A stretch of 64,000 nucleotides of DNA from Rhodococcus jostii RHA1 (GTDB lineage Bacteria; Actinomycetota; Actinomycetes; Mycobacteriales; Mycobacteriaceae). Shown one piece after another: positions 62,920-64,000 of this stretch; the stretch's first letter is position 1; each line of letters begins with the position of its first letter. The notes beneath the pieces were generated by a model. That model had not been told where the DNA came from and ran no database searches. It worked only from the letters and a program-made list of their open reading frames with translations. The translations under genes were made by a program, and so were the position numbers. The stretch spans positions 1,059,076 through 1,123,075 of the forward strand of contig NC_008269.1 of NCBI RefSeq assembly GCF_000014565.1, in the 5' to 3' direction.

Positions 62920-63308
62920 GGTCGGTGAGGATCTGGGCGCTGGTGGAGGCGGGGTTGTCGGGCAGGGCCAGGAGGTGGTGGTCGGTGCTGATGCTCTTCG
63001 TGCCCGAGCAGGGCGGTCTTGCGCAGGCTGCTCTCGAGGACGTTCTTCGTCTTCGCCGGTGATCGGGATGTTGCCCGGCGGCTGGGGAGCCCACAGGTGC
63101 GCTGAGCTCCTCGAGTGTGCTGTCGAGTGCCGGCTTGGTGACGCCCCCATGAGGTCAGTGCTGCCGCTCCGGGGCAGCCGGCGCCCGAGGATCTGGGGCG
63201 GGTAGGTGTTCGGTGCCGGCGCCAGTTCTGGTGGTGGGTGCGGGGCGGCTCCGGCGGCGAGGGGGTGACTACGTGGCGGGCTTGATCGGAGAATCTCTCG
63301 AACACGAT
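62920..63308 (-). pseudogene. Clp N-domain (ClpC-like) pseudogene
   Basis: Minus-strand frames give, in order, the Clp repeat start VFERFSDQARHVV (near 63305), and after at least two frameshifts TKNVLESSLRKTALLGHE, then ISTDHHLLALPDNPASTSAQ and ILTDLAH. These are the two halves of a Clp_N domain as found in ClpC and stand-alone Clp adaptor proteins. No ATPase domain follows. Subtelomeric decay is the likely cause. Confidence 0.6.
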
Positions 63309-63464
63309 GACGCGCTCCCTCCCCAGGCGTCGCTTCGAGCGACGCGATCCACTGCTGAACTCCCTGCTGTTCATTCGGGGGTCCTGGCGGGTGCGTAGGT
63401 GGGTAGGGGTGGGATCGATGCGACGCTTGCACTTGCGGGTGTAATGGTGCTGTGACCTGGTGTG

Positions 63465-63483
63465 ATGACATGTCCCTGGTTTG
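63465..63483. repeat. 19-base motif shared with 31803-31821
   Basis: ATGACATGTCCCTGGTTTG here and ATGACACGTCCCTGGTTTG at 31803 differ at one base, and both are followed closely by GATGT. Probably the relic of an IS end or IS leader present twice in the window. Confidence 0.4.
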
Positions 63484-63570
63484 TGATGTTGGGGATGCCG
63501 GGCGACGTGTCGGCGGGGGCGGTGGGCGTCTGTTTCGCACGGTTTCGGATCGATCTTGAAAATTGTTGTT

Positions 63571-63660
63571 TTACAACATGTTTGGGTAATCAATTGATGA
63601 GTAGGCATTTACAAAAATTATGCACACCACTCAGCTTGTAATGTTTGTAATCTGTTGTAA
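63571..63660. repeat. AT-rich cluster of TTGTAA/TTACAA motifs
   Basis: TTACAA at 63571 and 63609, and TTGTAA at 63636, 63645 and 63655 (9- and 10-bp spacing) lie in the only markedly AT-rich stretch of the window (about 63550-63710), roughly 350 bp from the end. It also contains the small palindrome TGTTGTTTTACAACA. Possibly a binding site for a replication or telomere protein. Confidence 0.4.
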
Positions 63661-63760
63661 ATTAACAAGTTTAGAAGTTCGGAGATTTTCTACGATTTTA
63701 GGTTCCGTGAAGTGGGTGGTATGCTTGTGGGTATGACATTGAGCGGCGCGGATAGCCGAT

Positions 63761-63796
63761 GGGGAGACAGGCTGGGCGCACCCTCCCTGTCTCCCC
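63761..63796. repeat. Subtelomeric palindrome 1
   Basis: GGGGAGACAGG (63761-63771) is exactly complementary to 63786-63796 with a 14-nt loop. First of a series of palindromes toward the end of the window. Confidence 0.6.
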
Positions 63797-63874
63797 AGCC
63801 TCATTCGGGTGTGGGGGCCGGATCGATCTGGACGATGAAAAGTGCAGGTAATAACCTAATCTCGGAAACCCAGA

Positions 63875-63890
63875 GGAGCGAAGCGACTCG
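63875..63890. repeat. GCGAAGC hairpin, copy 1
   Basis: GGAGCGAAGCGACTCG contains the unusually stable GCGAAGC mini-hairpin (GAA loop). An identical 16-mer recurs 70 bp downstream at 63945-63960. GCGNAGC is the hairpin motif of actinomycete telomeres (GCTNCGC on the other strand). Confidence 0.7.
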
Positions 63891-63919
63891 ATCGACGGCA
63901 ACGGAAATGGACCCACTGC

Positions 63920-63936
63920 GAGCCGCGCAGCGGCTC
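63920..63936. repeat. GCGCAGC palindrome
   Basis: GAGCCGC, loop GCA, GCGGCTC: a perfect 7-bp stem whose apex is GCGCAGC, the same GCGNAGC motif with N = C. Confidence 0.7.
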
Positions 63937-63944
63937 CCTGGCGG

Positions 63945-63960
63945 GGAGCGAAGCGACTCG
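63945..63960. repeat. GCGAAGC hairpin, copy 2
   Basis: Exact second copy of the 16-mer at 63875, here set in a larger imperfect palindrome (CGGGG before, CGCCCCG after). Confidence 0.7.
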
Positions 63961-63966
63961 CCCCGT

Positions 63967-63989
63967 CTCCGGGTGCGGAGCACCCGGAG
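63967..63989. repeat. GCGGAGC palindrome (terminal)
   Basis: CTCCGGGTGC, loop GGA, GCACCCGGAG: a perfect 10-bp stem with apex GCGGAGC (N = G). Eleven bases after it the window ends in CCGCGG. Confidence 0.72.
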
Positions 63990-64000
63990 CAGCGCCGCGG

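Larger units (their letters stand above)
63860..64000. other. Probable right telomere of a linear replicon
   Basis: Four hairpins with GCGNAGC apices in ~115 bp, dense palindromes, no genes, and a terminal CCGCGG together reproduce the architecture of Streptomyces and Rhodococcus invertron ends (read inward: CCGCGG, then successive GCTNCGC palindromes). In such replicons the 5' end carries a covalently bound terminal protein and the palindromes fold during end patching. Whether the replicon ends exactly at 64000 or a few bases later cannot be told. Confidence 0.7.

Noticed and set aside
62470..62928. 152-aa plus-strand ORF as immunity gene for the Tc effector
   Set aside because: It mixes unrelated pieces, including an IS3 fragment at its end, and has no good ribosome-binding site or coherent composition.
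1..64000. CRISPR arrays, tRNA and rRNA genes
   Set aside because: No regularly spaced direct repeats of CRISPR type and no tRNA or rRNA-like sequence was noticed when reading both strands.

Overview
The window is high-GC DNA with actinobacterial-type codon use and lysins of the mycobacteriophage/Rhodococcus-phage style, so a Rhodococcus-like actinomycete is the best guess (inference; Nocardia or Gordonia are possible). Its right end looks like a linear-replicon telomere. The last ~130 bases hold four palindromic or hairpin sites, all built on GCGNAGC (loops GAA, GCA, GGA, GAA), and the window stops in CCGCGG, the form of known Streptomyces and Rhodococcus ends. The whole window is therefore read as the accessory arm of a linear plasmid or chromosome. 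No core metabolic genes, tRNAs or rRNAs were seen.

Layout. 1-3.5 kb: a nucleoid-type protein with four Lsr2 DNA-binding domains on histone-H1-like Lys/Ala linkers, then a Xre/MbcA-type antitoxin with a truncated RES toxin. 3.7-6.6 kb: an orphan zinc-finger/winged-helix protein and an XRE regulator. 6.8-13.7 kb: a complete type I Wadjet operon (jetABCD, minus strand). 13.9-23 kb: a nucleotide-signalling and DNA-modification defence island. It contains DUF1883-TIR, a TIR/SLOG operon, a divergent TIR-Nmad2-MazG operon, a base-hypermodification (HMUDK/aGPT-PPlase-like) protein and another TIR protein. 23-26 kb: an alpha/beta hydrolase and a cytoplasmic-looking subtilase. 26.3-32 kb: a junkyard of decayed tyrosine recombinases and IS3/IS630 remnants around a small TIR-like gene and a frameshifted TIR-pterin dehydratase fusion.

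32-41 kb: phage-type cell-wall hydrolases without any phage structural genes. These are M23-GH25, GH19-C39 with four C-terminal repeats, M15-GH25-like, and two DUF4185 proteins, one of them broken by a transposase fragment. A ribbon-helix-helix regulator and a two-TM (holin-sized) protein sit among them. 43.9-62.2 kb: an insecticidal-type Tc toxin operon consisting of a split TcA (2330 + 1100 aa) and a 2648-aa TcB-TcC fusion, linked by two tiny coupled ORFs. 62.2-64 kb: degenerate DNA (IS3 and Clp N-domain remnants), an AT-rich TTGTAA cluster, and the telomere.

How the parts may work together (inference). The lysins next to the Tc genes suggest a lysis cassette for releasing the toxin. A palindromic AAAGACYGGTCTGTTT promoter element occurs upstream of both the subtilase operon and the GH19-C39 lysin, and a related inverted repeat lies 41 bp upstream of TcA, so one regulator could coordinate them. 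Wadjet is reported to cut circular but not linear DNA, so its presence on a linear replicon is self-compatible. The TIR/SLOG and TIR/Nmad2/MazG modules look like Thoeris-related signalling defences that lack a standard ThsA.
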